Positions 8,488 through 17,233 of a DNA stretch of 64,000 nt are shown piece after piece. This stretch comes from UBA11740 sp035635855. Its GTDB lineage: Bacteria; Acidobacteriota; Blastocatellia; Pyrinomonadales; Pyrinomonadaceae. The stretch is from positions 12,781 through 76,780 of the forward strand of contig DASQAF010000010.1 in assembly GCA_035635855.1 (NCBI GenBank). Direction: 5' to 3'. How positions within the stretch are numbered: position 1 is the first letter of the stretch; the number at the start of each line of letters is the position of its first letter. The notes under the pieces are model-generated. The model did no database searches, had not been told where the DNA came from, and saw only the letters and a program-made list of their open reading frames with translations. A program made the translations under genes and the position numbers.

Positions 8488-9563
8488 GCGCTGACCTCCG
8501 CGTTTTGTCGCACCATCAAGGCGGCTGCCCGCTCAAAGACCTCATCCGGCGTGATTGCCGTCATGCAGCGGTGATCGATGGGACAATCGCGCAACATGCA
8601 CGGCGCGCAGTCGGGTGGATGGCGAAAGATTTCAGCGTTTGGAGACATTGGATAAGTTGTCAATGGATTGGTCGGGCCAAAGATGACCAGCGTCGGCGTG
8701 TGCAATGCCGCGCCAATATGGGCGGGCCCGGTGTCATTCGTAATCAACACCTCGGCGATGCTGATAAGTGCCGTCGCTTCCGCCACAGTCGTTTTCCCAG
8801 TTAGTACGATTGGTTGATGTTGTGCGTGTTTGCAAACCTCTTGCGAAACCCCCAGTTCACCCGGCGAGCCGATCAATACGACGTTCGCGCCCAATTCCAT
8901 CAGACGATCGCCCAGGGCCGCGTATCGCTCAGCCGGCCAGCGCTTTGCTCGACTGTTGATTGAGCCGGGACAGAGCAGGACGAGCGGTGCGTCAATCCGC
9001 TGGCCGTGTTCATGAAGCAACCCGCGCGCTGCTTGTTTCCGATCAAGTGAGACGTTGAGGTCGAACTGCGGTGCCACAGTTTCGTTTGAGGTCGCGAGGT
9101 AAAGAAGGCCTTCCAATTCGCTGACGATGTTCAGGTAATAGAAGCACTCGTGCCGTTCATCCTTCCATCCAGGCAAGGGAAGAGGATTCGTCAACAAAAG
9201 GCCTCGCCGCTCGCTGTTATAGCCGACGCGCATCGGCACGCGAGCCAAAGACGCGATTAGCGCCGCCTCGAAGGCGTTTTGCAGCAGCACGGCGAGGTCG
9301 AATCGGTGATGCCGCCACTGCCGAACCTGTTCCCAGACAGAAGCAATGCCGTGGCGGTGATAGATCAAAACTTCATCAATGAACTCTGCGTCGATGAAAA
9401 TATCTGCCGTGCCCGGCCGCGCGACCAGCGTGATCCGCGCATCCGGCAGGGTTCGCCGCAACGCGCGCAAAGCAGGCACGCTCATCACCGCGTCGCCGAG
9501 CCAGTTAGGGGCGCGGACGACGACGCGTTTGATTTGACTTGCTTGTGGCTTGAGTTCTAGCAC
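8484..9563 (-). CDS. waaF: LPS heptosyltransferase II
   Basis: A GT9-family enzyme of 359 residues that adds the second heptose to the LPS inner core. It carries VVRAPNWLGDAVMSVPALRALR near the start, which is typical of WaaF, the CPGSINSRAKRWPAERYAAL region, and the C-terminal TNDTGPAHIGAALHTPTLVIFGPT. A C-terminal cysteine set (HPPDCAPCMLRDCPIDHRCM) is also usual for WaaF. It is the first gene of the heptose operon. Upstream lies a family B palindrome and then the epimerase-like gene. Confidence 0.92.
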   Translation of the reverse strand: MLELKPQASQIKRVVVRAPNWLGDAVMSVPALRALRRTLPDARITLVARPGTADIFIDAEFIDEVLIYHRHGIASVWEQVRQWRHHRFDLAVLLQNAFEAALIASLARVPMRVGYNSERRGLLLTNPLPLPGWKDERHECFYYLNIVSELEGLLYLATSNETVAPQFDLNVSLDRKQAARGLLHEHGQRIDAPLVLLCPGSINSRAKRWPAERYAALGDRLMELGANVVLIGSPGELGVSQEVCKHAQHQPIVLTGKTTVAEATALISIAEVLITNDTGPAHIGAALHTPTLVIFGPTNPLTTYPMSPNAEIFRHPPDCAPCMLRDCPIDHRCMTAITPDEVFERAAALMVRQNAEVSA

Positions 9564-9592
9564 GCAGCGTCTATTCTTGCGATCTCGCTGGC

Positions 9593-9687
9593 TCTCCTCT
9601 GCGTTGTCTCTGCGTTCTTTGCGTCTCTGCGGTGATGATTACGACGATTGGTTCACCGCAGAGACGGAGAGCTCGCAGAGGTTTACG
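9593..9687. repeat. Palindromic repeat family B, copy 1
   Basis: Inverted repeat built from variants of CTCTGCGTCTCTGCGGTGA on one arm and TCACCGCAGAGACGGAGAG on the other, about 95 bases in all. It lies between the start of waaF and the end of the epimerase-like gene. Relatives are at 15611-15741 and 24682-24754. Confidence 0.85.
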
Positions 9688-9704
9688 TAGACAAAGCCCA
9701 GACG

Positions 9705-10574
9705 TTAAATCAAACTTTTCAACCCTTCCTCGATTCCTATCTGCGGTTGCCAGCCCAGTTCCTCTTGCACGCGCGTCAAATCCGAAATGTAATTCAGCGG
9801 GACGGGCGTCGGCAATGGATTACCCTCGTCGATTACCGGATTACATTGGATCATCTCTGCTGCTTTGTCGATCATCTCGCGCAAAGACAAAGCATTGGCG
9901 CTGCCACCGCCCAGATTATACAACCCATGGGTGACGGTGGAATCGATGAAGGCCCGGCAGGCGCGGGAAAAATCATCTACGTGCAGAATGTCGCGCACTG
10001 GCTTGCCTTCGAGCGGTAGTCGAATCGGCCAACCCCGTTTGACCGACTCGACGTAATGCGTGACAAACCCGTTTTCGTTTCCTTCCGAAGGCCGCGCGTA
10101 GACGGCCGACAGGCGAAAGATACATGAGCGAAAGTTTCTCTGAGCGGCATAGTATTCAACGTACTTTTCAGCGATCAGCTTTGACCACTCCAAAGGCGAA
10201 TGGTGCTGGTATTCCGTACTGCAGTTCTCAGGAACTTCGGCGTAATCGTCAGCGTGGGGCCCGTAAACATCTTTCGTCGACGCGAAGATGAAGACCGAAT
10301 TAGGTTCCGTTTCCTGCAGCAGGTTTACCGTGCCTTCAACGTTCGTGCGGAAAGAGATTTCGGCGTCGGCGTGATTCTTGCTGGAGTACGCGGCAAGATG
10401 AATTACGGCTTCATAAGCGCCGGCCCGGGCTGCATCCAGCGGACTGAGCACGTCCAGGTGCGAGCGCCGCGAAAAATCCTCAGCTTGAAAGAACCGGCGG
10501 ACGTGTGTGCCGAGGTAACCACTGCCGCCGGTGACCAGTAGTTTCAAGTTCCGGGTTCCAGGTGCTGAGTGCAA
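9705..10574 (-). CDS. NAD-dependent epimerase/dehydratase-like protein lacking the catalytic Tyr
   Basis: A 289-residue extended short-chain dehydrogenase. The Rossmann start is LLVTGGSGYLGTHV, the active-site Ser/Thr region is FIFASTKDVYG, and the C-terminal nucleotide-sugar part is VRDILHVDDFSRACRAFI. Where the family has YxxxK, this protein reads SPLEWSKLIAEKY, so the lysine is kept but leucine stands in place of tyrosine. It may therefore bind a nucleotide sugar without normal turnover, or use another residue (inference). The first ten or so residues (MHSAPGTRNL) are encoded by an arm of repeat family D. A TTG at the LKLLVTGG position is the other possible start. It lies next to the LPS genes, so a sugar-precursor role is plausible. 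Confidence 0.8.
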   Translation of the reverse strand: MHSAPGTRNLKLLVTGGSGYLGTHVRRFFQAEDFSRRSHLDVLSPLDAARAGAYEAVIHLAAYSSKNHADAEISFRTNVEGTVNLLQETEPNSVFIFASTKDVYGPHADDYAEVPENCSTEYQHHSPLEWSKLIAEKYVEYYAAQRNFRSCIFRLSAVYARPSEGNENGFVTHYVESVKRGWPIRLPLEGKPVRDILHVDDFSRACRAFIDSTVTHGLYNLGGGSANALSLREMIDKAAEMIQCNPVIDEGNPLPTPVPLNYISDLTRVQEELGWQPQIGIEEGLKSLI

Positions 10575-10648
10575 AGTCTCAAGTTGGCCGTTACAGATCG
10601 AGGCTTGGAGCGACTCGAACGTGAAACCTGGAACCTGAAACTTGAAAC
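10541..10648. repeat. Palindromic repeat family D
   Basis: Inverted repeat with arms GTTTCAAGTTCCGGGTTCCA and TGGAACCTGAAACTTGAAAC. It fills the whole gap between the K+ channel stop codon and the epimerase-like gene and reaches about 34 bases into the latter's 5' end. Confidence 0.85.
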
Positions 10649-11674
10649 TCAGCTCACCCCACGCGCCAGCTTGTTGAGTTCGCTCAGAGACTCGGCCCGG
10701 CCGATAGCAATCAGAATGTCGCCGTTTTCAATCTGCGAATTACCCGCAGGATTAAAGAGCGTCTCACCGGTCTGCCGTCGGATGCTGACGATCACGATGT
10801 CCAGTTCAGAACGAATCGTCGTCGAGCGCAATTCCTTTCCGACCAGCGGAGAGGCCGCATCAACTTCGACCTGCTCGAATCCCAAACCAAGCTGGTTCGC
10901 GGTGATCGAATCCATAAACTCGCTCACTGCCGGCTTGGTCAGAGCTATCGCCATGCGGTGGCCTCCGATAATCGTTGGCGCCACCACGTGGTTCGCTCCC
11001 GCGCGCGACAACTTCGCCACGGCTTGCTCTTCAGCCGCGCGGGCGACAATGTGCAGGTTTGGATTCAAGTCCCGCGCGATCAGGACAACGTAAACGTTAT
11101 CGGCGTCGTCCGGAAGGCAGGCGGCCAGCCCGCGGGCGTGTTCAACCCGGGCTTCGCGCAAAGTCTCCTCCAGTGTCGCGTCGCTGACCAGGACATTGAC
11201 GCCGCGTTGAGTGAACTCCGCCGCTTTTTGCTGGTCCTGCTCGATCACCACAAAGTCCTGATTCGTGCGCACCAGGTCGCGCACCAGGTGCGACCCGACG
11301 CGGCCGGAGCCGCAGACGATGTAGTGTTGGCGCAACTTGGACATCTTTCTTGTGCGCCGCCGCTGGCCAAAAGTCGCGACCAGTTCCGACTGCACCACAG
11401 ATTGAACTATGGTCGAGACAGCCAGCGCAACCCCGCCCGCCCCCATCAGCATGACCACGACGGCGAAAAAGCGGCCTTTGCCTGTATGCGGAGGAACGTC
11501 GCCGTAGCCCACCGTGGTCAACGTTTGAACGGTCACGTACAGGCTGTCGGCCAGCGTCCATCCTTCGATGAAATAAAAGCCGAGGGTGCCGAACAGGATC
11601 GCAGCGGCCAGCGCCATCAACGCATAACGAATGCGAAAGCGAGTTCGAGGCCGATTGCGGGGAGCAGTAGGCAT
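10649..11674 (-). CDS. K+ channel with RCK (TrkA-N/TrkA-C) domain
   Basis: A two-helix potassium channel subunit of 341 residues. Membrane segments are at about 17-37 and 66-90, with the selectivity filter TTVGYGD at 53-59. A TrkA-N (RCK) Rossmann domain starting HYIVCGSGRVGSHLVRDL and a TrkA-C domain (VDAASPLVGKEL to ILIAIGRAESL) follow. The RCK parts bind nucleotides or ions and gate the pore. The stop codon touches repeat D. Two more repeats flank the region, so it is probably transcribed on its own. Confidence 0.93.
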   Translation of the reverse strand: MPTAPRNRPRTRFRIRYALMALAAAILFGTLGFYFIEGWTLADSLYVTVQTLTTVGYGDVPPHTGKGRFFAVVVMLMGAGGVALAVSTIVQSVVQSELVATFGQRRRTRKMSKLRQHYIVCGSGRVGSHLVRDLVRTNQDFVVIEQDQQKAAEFTQRGVNVLVSDATLEETLREARVEHARGLAACLPDDADNVYVVLIARDLNPNLHIVARAAEEQAVAKLSRAGANHVVAPTIIGGHRMAIALTKPAVSEFMDSITANQLGLGFEQVEVDAASPLVGKELRSTTIRSELDIVIVSIRRQTGETLFNPAGNSQIENGDILIAIGRAESLSELNKLARGVS

Positions 11675-11710
11675 TGTCTTGTCAGAGGCCGTGAAAGCTG
11701 TCTTGATTTC

Positions 11711-11793
11711 ACGGCGTTTAGAGTACCAACTTCAGTTGGGTTCTTGCTCTCCCTCACAAAAGCCCGACTAAAGTCGGTGCTCTGAACGCCGTT
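11711..11793. repeat. Palindromic repeat family A, copy 2
   Basis: Arms ACGGCGTTTAGAGTACCAAC / TTCAGTTGGG on the left and GCCCGACTAAAGTCGGTGCT / CTGAACGCCGT on the right. It lies in the gap between cysS and the K+ channel gene. Confidence 0.88.
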
Positions 11794-11806
11794 ATCTAAG
11801 TAGGCG

Positions 11807-13207
11807 CTACTTTTGCTTCCAACGCACGCCGTCTTTGGTGTCTTCCAACACAATACCGCGCGCCGAAAGTTCATCGCGGATTTCGTCTGCGCGCAAAAAG
11901 TCGCGGCGATGCCGGGCTTCCTGGCGCTGATCGATTAGTTTTTGAATCTCGTCCTCGAGCATCTGTTTCTGTGGCTCGCCGAAAACATTCAGCACGCTGT
12001 CAAAGCGTCTAATCGCGTCGATGATTTCGCGTTGGTTATCCTGGCGCACAGTTCGTCTGGCGAGCGCCATGTTAACTTCGCGCGTGAGATCGTGAACCGC
12101 AGCCAGCGCCACCGACGTATTGAGATCGTCATCCATTCCGGCTTCAAAATCCTTGAGCGCCTGCTCAGTCGCGGAATGCAGTTCTTTGTTACTACCGGGT
12201 TCAGCCTTTGCTTCTTCCAGACGCGCGCGAAAATCGCGCAGACTCTCGACGGTCTTTTCAGCTCCGCGCAGCGCATCGAAAGTAAAGTTGAGTTGTTTGC
12301 GGAAAGGAACGCTCAGCAGAAAGTAACGAATTCCCGCGGGAGTAAAACCCTTAGCCGACAGATCGCGAAACGTGTAGTAGTTGCCTTTGGACTTGGACAT
12401 GGTCTCGCCTTCGACTTTGAGATGTTCGAAGTGAAACCAGTAGCGCACGAATTGTTTGCCCGTGGCGCCTTCGCTTTGCGCGATCTCGTTTTCGTGATGC
12501 GGAAAGACAAGATCGATGCCACCCACATGCAGGTCAAAAGTCTCGCCCAGATATTTCATCGACATTGCGGAGCATTCGATGTGCCAGCCCGGACGGCCGC
12601 GGCCAATGCCGGCGTCCCACGCTGGTTCGTCATCTCGGCTCGGTGCTTTCCATAAAGCGAAATCGCGCGCGTCTTCCTTTTCGTACTTGTCGGTATCGAC
12701 ACGTTCACTGGCCCCGGCGACATTGCCCGCGAAATTGATCTTGGAGAGCTTGCCGTATTCAGGAAACGATTTGATTCGATAGTAAATCGAGCCGTCGGAT
12801 TGATAAGCGTGGCCGCGCTGCTCAAGCTTCTCGATCAGCTGGGCCATCTCAGGAATGTGACGGGTGGCGCGCGGCGCAACTTCCGGACGCTCACAGCCAA
12901 GCGCGTCGAAATCTTCCCAGAATGCTTCAATGTACTTTTGGGTATAGTCGTCGATGGCCACCCCGGCTTCCTGCGCTTTCGCAATGATGCGGTCGTCGAC
13001 ATCGGTCAGATTCATTACCTGCGTTACCTTGAATCCCTTGAATTTAAAGTACCGGCGCAGGACATCGGCGGCGATCGCCGAACGAAAGTTTCCTATGTGG
13101 CCGTAATCCCAAACCGTGGGGCCGCAGTAGTAGAACCTGACTTCGCCCAGGACCATCGGACGGAACTCTTCCAGCCGGCCAGAGAGTGTGTTGTGTATGC
13201 GGAGCAT
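11807..13207 (-). CDS. cysS: Cysteinyl-tRNA synthetase
   Basis: A class I tRNA synthetase of 466 residues, the normal length. It has the zinc/HIGH region FYYCGPTVWDYGHIGNFRSAI, the second zinc-ligand region GWHIECSAM with HHENEIAQSE, and the KMSKS loop as TMSKSKGNYYTF. The DALR anticodon-binding domain fills the C-terminal third, with the family end RRDFLRADEIRDELSARGIVLEDTKDGVRW. It charges tRNA-Cys in the cytoplasm. I see no T-box leader in the 250 bases upstream. Confidence 0.97.
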   Translation of the reverse strand: MLRIHNTLSGRLEEFRPMVLGEVRFYYCGPTVWDYGHIGNFRSAIAADVLRRYFKFKGFKVTQVMNLTDVDDRIIAKAQEAGVAIDDYTQKYIEAFWEDFDALGCERPEVAPRATRHIPEMAQLIEKLEQRGHAYQSDGSIYYRIKSFPEYGKLSKINFAGNVAGASERVDTDKYEKEDARDFALWKAPSRDDEPAWDAGIGRGRPGWHIECSAMSMKYLGETFDLHVGGIDLVFPHHENEIAQSEGATGKQFVRYWFHFEHLKVEGETMSKSKGNYYTFRDLSAKGFTPAGIRYFLLSVPFRKQLNFTFDALRGAEKTVESLRDFRARLEEAKAEPGSNKELHSATEQALKDFEAGMDDDLNTSVALAAVHDLTREVNMALARRTVRQDNQREIIDAIRRFDSVLNVFGEPQKQMLEDEIQKLIDQRQEARHRRDFLRADEIRDELSARGIVLEDTKDGVRWKQK

Positions 13208-13464
13208 TGTCAGCGAGTCTAAGAAAGGAGGGAAGGCGAGTCAAACAGACTTTCCGGACAAGTAGCCCGGCCGTGAGAGAGGGCGCGCGAAAATTCAAGC
13301 CTGAACGGGCGTCGTGCTTGCTTCTTCCCGCGGTTTCCCCAATACGAGTCTTCTCCAGATGGGTTCTCGGATTAGCTCGATCCGGGCACACAACCGGCGT
13401 TAGCGCCAACTAGCGCGATTTGATCGAAATTGAATTCCGCTTAACGGTGAAATGCTCGCTGGTT

Positions 13465-14061
13465 TCAAAAGCCTTCTATCGGCGAGGCCTCCAACCGTTT
13501 CTCCGTGTTCGGCCCATACGACCCGTCCTCAGCGATTTTGTCGTTGGGATTGTGCTGATTCCACAACTTCTGAAAAGCCCGGATCCCTTCATGGCCAAAG
13601 TCTGGATCTTGTCCACCGTGATAATTGAAGTGCGGTGGATCGGCCTGGCCGCGCCAAATCCAGTTATGTCTTTTCAGCACATTTATCCAGTCGCCGTGAT
13701 TCTCAATGTCAACGGCGATACCCCGTTCGTGTGGAGACGTTCCGGGGCTCGCTGCCAGCACGACGCCGCATTTCTTCCCGTGCGTGTACCAGTAGAAGAC
13801 AGCGTATTGTTGCGGCAAGACTCTGATTGCGTGCACCAATCTTGGGTTTTCACCTTTCTCGTTGATGGTGGCGATGAACGCTTCGCCCGCTTCTTTCTGC
13901 AGGAAGGGAATGGTAGACCCTCCAGCGATGGTCACGTGGGACGAGACATCGATCACCTTGTCCTGAGGAAGTCCGGCGAGAAGCGTTTCAGCTATTTGTC
14001 GAGCCAATCCCGCGATACCCGACGTACTGCAATTGGTGGGTAGATAGTCGCGAAGTAACAT
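13465..14061 (-). CDS. M15-type peptidase with peptidoglycan-binding domain
   Basis: A 198-residue protein. The middle has the zinc-peptidase M15 (D-Ala-D-Ala carboxypeptidase / VanY-like) pattern SPHERGIAVDI (H111, D118), followed by a second ligand pair in DPPHFNYHG (H144, H148). The C-terminus looks like a peptidoglycan-binding repeat (IRAFQKLWNQHNP to DGSYGPNTEKRL). No signal peptide is visible, which is unusual for a wall enzyme; endolysins of phage origin look like this. GGAGG lies ten bases before the ATG. The gene stands alone between gaps of about 257 and 367 bases. Confidence 0.78.
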   Translation of the reverse strand: MLLRDYLPTNCSTSGIAGLARQIAETLLAGLPQDKVIDVSSHVTIAGGSTIPFLQKEAGEAFIATINEKGENPRLVHAIRVLPQQYAVFYWYTHGKKCGVVLAASPGTSPHERGIAVDIENHGDWINVLKRHNWIWRGQADPPHFNYHGGQDPDFGHEGIRAFQKLWNQHNPNDKIAEDGSYGPNTEKRLEASPIEGF

Positions 14062-14428
14062 TCTGTTTTGCCTCCGTATGTGTGAGTAAGAGCATCGGTG
14101 GCGTTCGACGAAGCGATACGCCTGCGATGTATTTTGAGTTGTCTCGGTTCCGCCGCGCTGCGGTCGGACTGGCCGGTCGGTTCAGAGGTTAAGCCGTGAG
14201 GCCTAGCGCCTGAGAGTCAACACAGTGGCGATCCCGCCTACGGTCTTTCAATCGTGTCGGATGGTTGATCGCCACCAGATTAGCTGCGTCCCTTCCATTT
14301 GCAATCCTCTACGATTGCGCACGTGCATTTCTTTGCAAGACGAGCTATTCCCTTTGAATGGTCGGAGATTCTACCACACTAAGAACCCTGGCAAGGCAGG
14401 AATTCAATCGCGATGTTAGCTTGTTTTC
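14062..14428. other. Gene-free stretch between thiL and the M15 peptidase
   Basis: I see no convincing gene, RNA or terminator in these 367 bases. Only the ribosome-binding site GGAGG of the M15 gene can be pointed out, at the left end. Confidence 0.5.
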
Positions 14429-15604
14429 TTAACCTTCAGTGCTGAAATGTTGGAAACCATGCGGCTGCAAGTGCCATACACGATTCCTTTCGGCGATGCG
14501 AATCGTGTCTGATTCATTAGTAACGTCGCCGATGTGAGAAATCTCCACGCCGTCGACTCGCTTGGGCAGGCGCGCTACGTCGTTGGGACTAACAGTAAAC
14601 AGCAACTCAAAATCTTCGCCGCCGTGAAGCGCCAGGGCCAGAGGATCAAGCGCGCGGCGCCCGCACAGTTTGATCACATCCTTATCAATTGGAATCTGCG
14701 CAGATTGGATTAGCGCGCCGACGCTGCTTTCGCTACACAAGTGAGAAAGATCAGACGACAAGCCGTCGCTGATGTCGATCATGGCCGTGGCCAGACGCTC
14801 TTCGCCGAGGACGATGCCCCAGCCGACTCTTGGTGATGGGCGCAGTTGGCGAAGAAGCAGAGACTCGATGGCACTCATCTCAGAGGTATGTGCCTCTTGA
14901 TCTGGGCCTTCACTCACGGTCGGCCCAGTGCTCCGCTCATTCATCTCCGCGCCGTCGATTACCGTCGAGTTGCGGTCAGGAGTTTGGATGCTGTTACTCG
15001 CAGTGGAACTATCAGCTCGCCCCCCGGCTCGGGGCAGGGAAGCGAGACCGCTTTCGCCCAGTCGCGCCCCCATCTCGATTAGTTTCAAACCACCGGCTGC
15101 GCCGCCGAGACTGCCTGTGACGTAAATCCGATCGCCGGCGCGCGCGCCTGAGCGCAACACGGCGGTTTCATTTCGGACTTCGCCCAGGACTATGGAGTCG
15201 ACGACGATACCCGCTTTCGTTTCCGAAACATCCCCACCGGCGAGCGTGACACCGTATTGATCAGCCAGCGCAAGATAGCCGGAAAAGAATTCGTCCTTAA
15301 AATCACTCTTCCAAACTTCGGCCGTCAGTCCGATCGAAACGAAAGACCAGAAGGGCCGCGCGCCCATCGCTGCGATATCCGACAGCGAAACCACCAGGGC
15401 TTTATGACCGAGTAAGCCCGGCGGCGCAGCGTCGCGGTGGAAATCAACATCTTCGACGAGCAGATCCGTTGTGACGACCAGATTGCGATTGGCTGTCTCA
15501 GCAATTAACGAAGCATCGTCGCCAATTCCGATAACGACGCGTGCGGAATGCTTACGCGAGCGGGTTTGTGCGCGCAGGCTGCGAATGAAATCGAATTCGT
15601 TCAT
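14429..15604 (-). CDS. thiL: Thiamine-monophosphate kinase with an internal insertion
   Basis: Phosphorylates thiamine monophosphate to the active cofactor thiamine diphosphate. Conserved parts are present: GIGDDASLI, VVTTDLLVEDVDFH, GGDVSETKAGIVV, QLRPSPR, MIDISDGLSSDL and ALHGGEDFELLFTV. At 391 residues it is about 60 longer than usual. The excess lies at about 195-250 (from RAGGRADSST to EAHTSEMSAIES), a polar, low-complexity stretch just before QLRPSPR. The reading frame is kept, so the enzyme is probably active. I see no TPP riboswitch upstream. Confidence 0.92.
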   Translation of the reverse strand: MNEFDFIRSLRAQTRSRKHSARVVIGIGDDASLIAETANRNLVVTTDLLVEDVDFHRDAAPPGLLGHKALVVSLSDIAAMGARPFWSFVSIGLTAEVWKSDFKDEFFSGYLALADQYGVTLAGGDVSETKAGIVVDSIVLGEVRNETAVLRSGARAGDRIYVTGSLGGAAGGLKLIEMGARLGESGLASLPRAGGRADSSTASNSIQTPDRNSTVIDGAEMNERSTGPTVSEGPDQEAHTSEMSAIESLLLRQLRPSPRVGWGIVLGEERLATAMIDISDGLSSDLSHLCSESSVGALIQSAQIPIDKDVIKLCGRRALDPLALALHGGEDFELLFTVSPNDVARLPKRVDGVEISHIGDVTNESDTIRIAERNRVWHLQPHGFQHFSTEG

Positions 15605-15610
15605 GCGGGA

Positions 15611-15741
15611 TTAGCCACTGAGACGCAGAGACACAGAGAAAGAAATCAAAACAAAATTCGAAAAAAGGTGGAACGGCCCTTTTGTCTCAGCGCCAAATGT
15701 GTTTTGCCGTCTTATCTCTGTGCCTCCGTGTCTCTGTGGCA
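15611..15741. repeat. Palindromic repeat family B, copy 2
   Basis: Arms GCCACTGAGACGCAGAGACA and TGCCTCCGTGTCTCTGTGGC with an AT-rich centre of about 75 bases. It fills the gap between the thiL start and the aminotransferase stop. Confidence 0.88.
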
Positions 15742-15745
15742 AGTT

Positions 15746-16915
15746 TCAGAGATTGCGCCGCATCGATTCCAGGCCGGCTTCGATCGTCTCGATCGAAGTG
15801 GAAAAGGAAAAGCGTACGTGGCCTTCACCCTGGGGGCCGAAAACCACGCCGGGCACCGTGGCCACCCGCGCGCGATTGAGGAGCAACTCCGACGCTTCGC
15901 GGCTGTCTTTGCTGATGGTCTTTACGTCGGGAAATGCATAAAAGGCCCCGGCCGGGAGCGCACAGCTAAGCCCCAGTTCATTAAGACCGGCCAACAGCAG
16001 ATCGCGCCGCTCAAGATAAGCGGCGCGCGAAGTTTCCAGAAAGTCTGAGGCGGTGGTAAGCGCCGCGAGCGCGGCCCACTGCGTCGGCGTTGAGACACCG
16101 TTGGAAGAATACAACGTAGCTTTCCTAAGCCCGGTCATCCAGGGCTCGCCCGCAACCGCGTATCCGATGCGCCAGCCAGTCATGGCGTAAGACTTAGAGA
16201 GTGTGAACGCAGTAATCGTGCGTTCGAGCATACCCTCGAGCGAAGCAATCGAAACATGCTCACCGTCAAAAACTATATCCTCGTAAGCTTCGTCCGCGAT
16301 CACCACGAGCTCATGGTCGATTGCGAACCGCGCGACTTCTTCAGTTTCCTCACGTGTGAAGACTACTCCCGTGGGGTTTGTGGGAGTATTGAAGTAAATC
16401 GCTCGCGTCTGTTCAGTTGCATAACGAGCGAGCGTTTCGCGGAAACCTTTCTCGCGAGCTTCATCCGTGGGCACCAGCACCAGCCTGCCCTGACAATGTG
16501 CGACCAGATCCTTTATCGGGGTCCAGTAGGGAGCAAAAATCAAAACATCATCGCCCGGATTAACGACGGACTGAAAGGCGCCGAATAAACCCTGCATGCC
16601 GCCGTTGACAACGATTACATTCTGTTCGCCGGCATCTATATGGTTGCGCCCTCGCAGCTTGTCGGCGACGGCCTGGCGTAACTCAGGTATTCCCGAAGAA
16701 GGGGCATAGCGCGTTTTGTTTTCTCTTAAGGCGGAATGAATTGCGTCTTTAATATAGTCCGGCGTGGGACGATAGGGTTCGCCGCCCCCGAACTGATAAA
16801 CGGTCTCGCCCTGGGCGCGCAGCTCCATCACCCGATTACGAATATTGACGATGTCAGAAAAGCCTACTTCCTCAAGGCGTGCGGCGAGGCGAAACCCGGC
16901 GGCAGATGCGGGCAC
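15746..16915 (-). CDS. PLP-dependent aminotransferase (aspartate aminotransferase type)
   Basis: A class I/II aminotransferase of 389 residues. It has YQFGGGEPYRPTPDYIKDAI, IYFNTPTNPTGVVFTREE, the cofactor region VVIADEAYEDIVFDG, the PLP lysine in TLSKSYAMTGWRIGY, and a C-terminal arginine region in GHVRFSFSTSIETIE. It is closest in pattern to aspartate/prephenate aminotransferases of subgroup I-gamma. The start is GTG at 16915 with no clear ribosome-binding site. Substrate choice cannot be settled from sequence. Confidence 0.9.
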   Translation of the reverse strand: MPASAAGFRLAARLEEVGFSDIVNIRNRVMELRAQGETVYQFGGGEPYRPTPDYIKDAIHSALRENKTRYAPSSGIPELRQAVADKLRGRNHIDAGEQNVIVVNGGMQGLFGAFQSVVNPGDDVLIFAPYWTPIKDLVAHCQGRLVLVPTDEAREKGFRETLARYATEQTRAIYFNTPTNPTGVVFTREETEEVARFAIDHELVVIADEAYEDIVFDGEHVSIASLEGMLERTITAFTLSKSYAMTGWRIGYAVAGEPWMTGLRKATLYSSNGVSTPTQWAALAALTTASDFLETSRAAYLERRDLLLAGLNELGLSCALPAGAFYAFPDVKTISKDSREASELLLNRARVATVPGVVFGPQGEGHVRFSFSTSIETIEAGLESMRRNL

Positions 16916-17233
16916 AGTTGGTTTTGAAACCTCCAGACTGACAATGGCTCGTTTCGGAACGCGCGATTATAGCTTGCGGGCTTCGTCACGTCCATCGAGC
17001 ATGAAGTGAAGGAAACTGCCCGCGAAAGAGTTTGGTCCCAAAACTGAGCCCGGCGGAGCAATCCAGTTAACCTAAGAAGACACGTTTAATCTCTCGGTTT
17101 AGCTTTCGGTGTCTAAATGTAACTGTTGACACCGAAATCTCCGCACAGGTAACATCGGACTTCAAGTTAGCGTTGCCATTGAAAAGTCGGCCCGGCGACC
17201 GTTATAACCTTTGAATTAGATTTTCTGATTAGC
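16916..17233. other. Divergent intergenic region
   Basis: This 318-base region separates the aminotransferase from the MerR gene. Apart from the MerR promoter near its right end I see no gene, hairpin or repeat in it. Confidence 0.5.
17179..17207 (+). promoter_or_regulatory. Sigma-70 type promoter of the MerR gene
   Basis: TTGAAA and TTATAA separated by exactly 17 bases, ending 26 bases before the start codon. Confidence 0.65.

Noticed and set aside
10958..11785. A 275-codon open frame opposite the K+ channel gene
   Set aside because: It lies antisense to a well-supported channel gene, runs through repeat A and shows no protein-family features.
13208..13464. A T-box leader before cysS
   Set aside because: No T-box sequence or matching hairpin is seen in the bases upstream of the start.
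15605..15745. A TPP riboswitch upstream of thiL
   Set aside because: The region is a family B palindrome; the conserved THI-box core is not seen.
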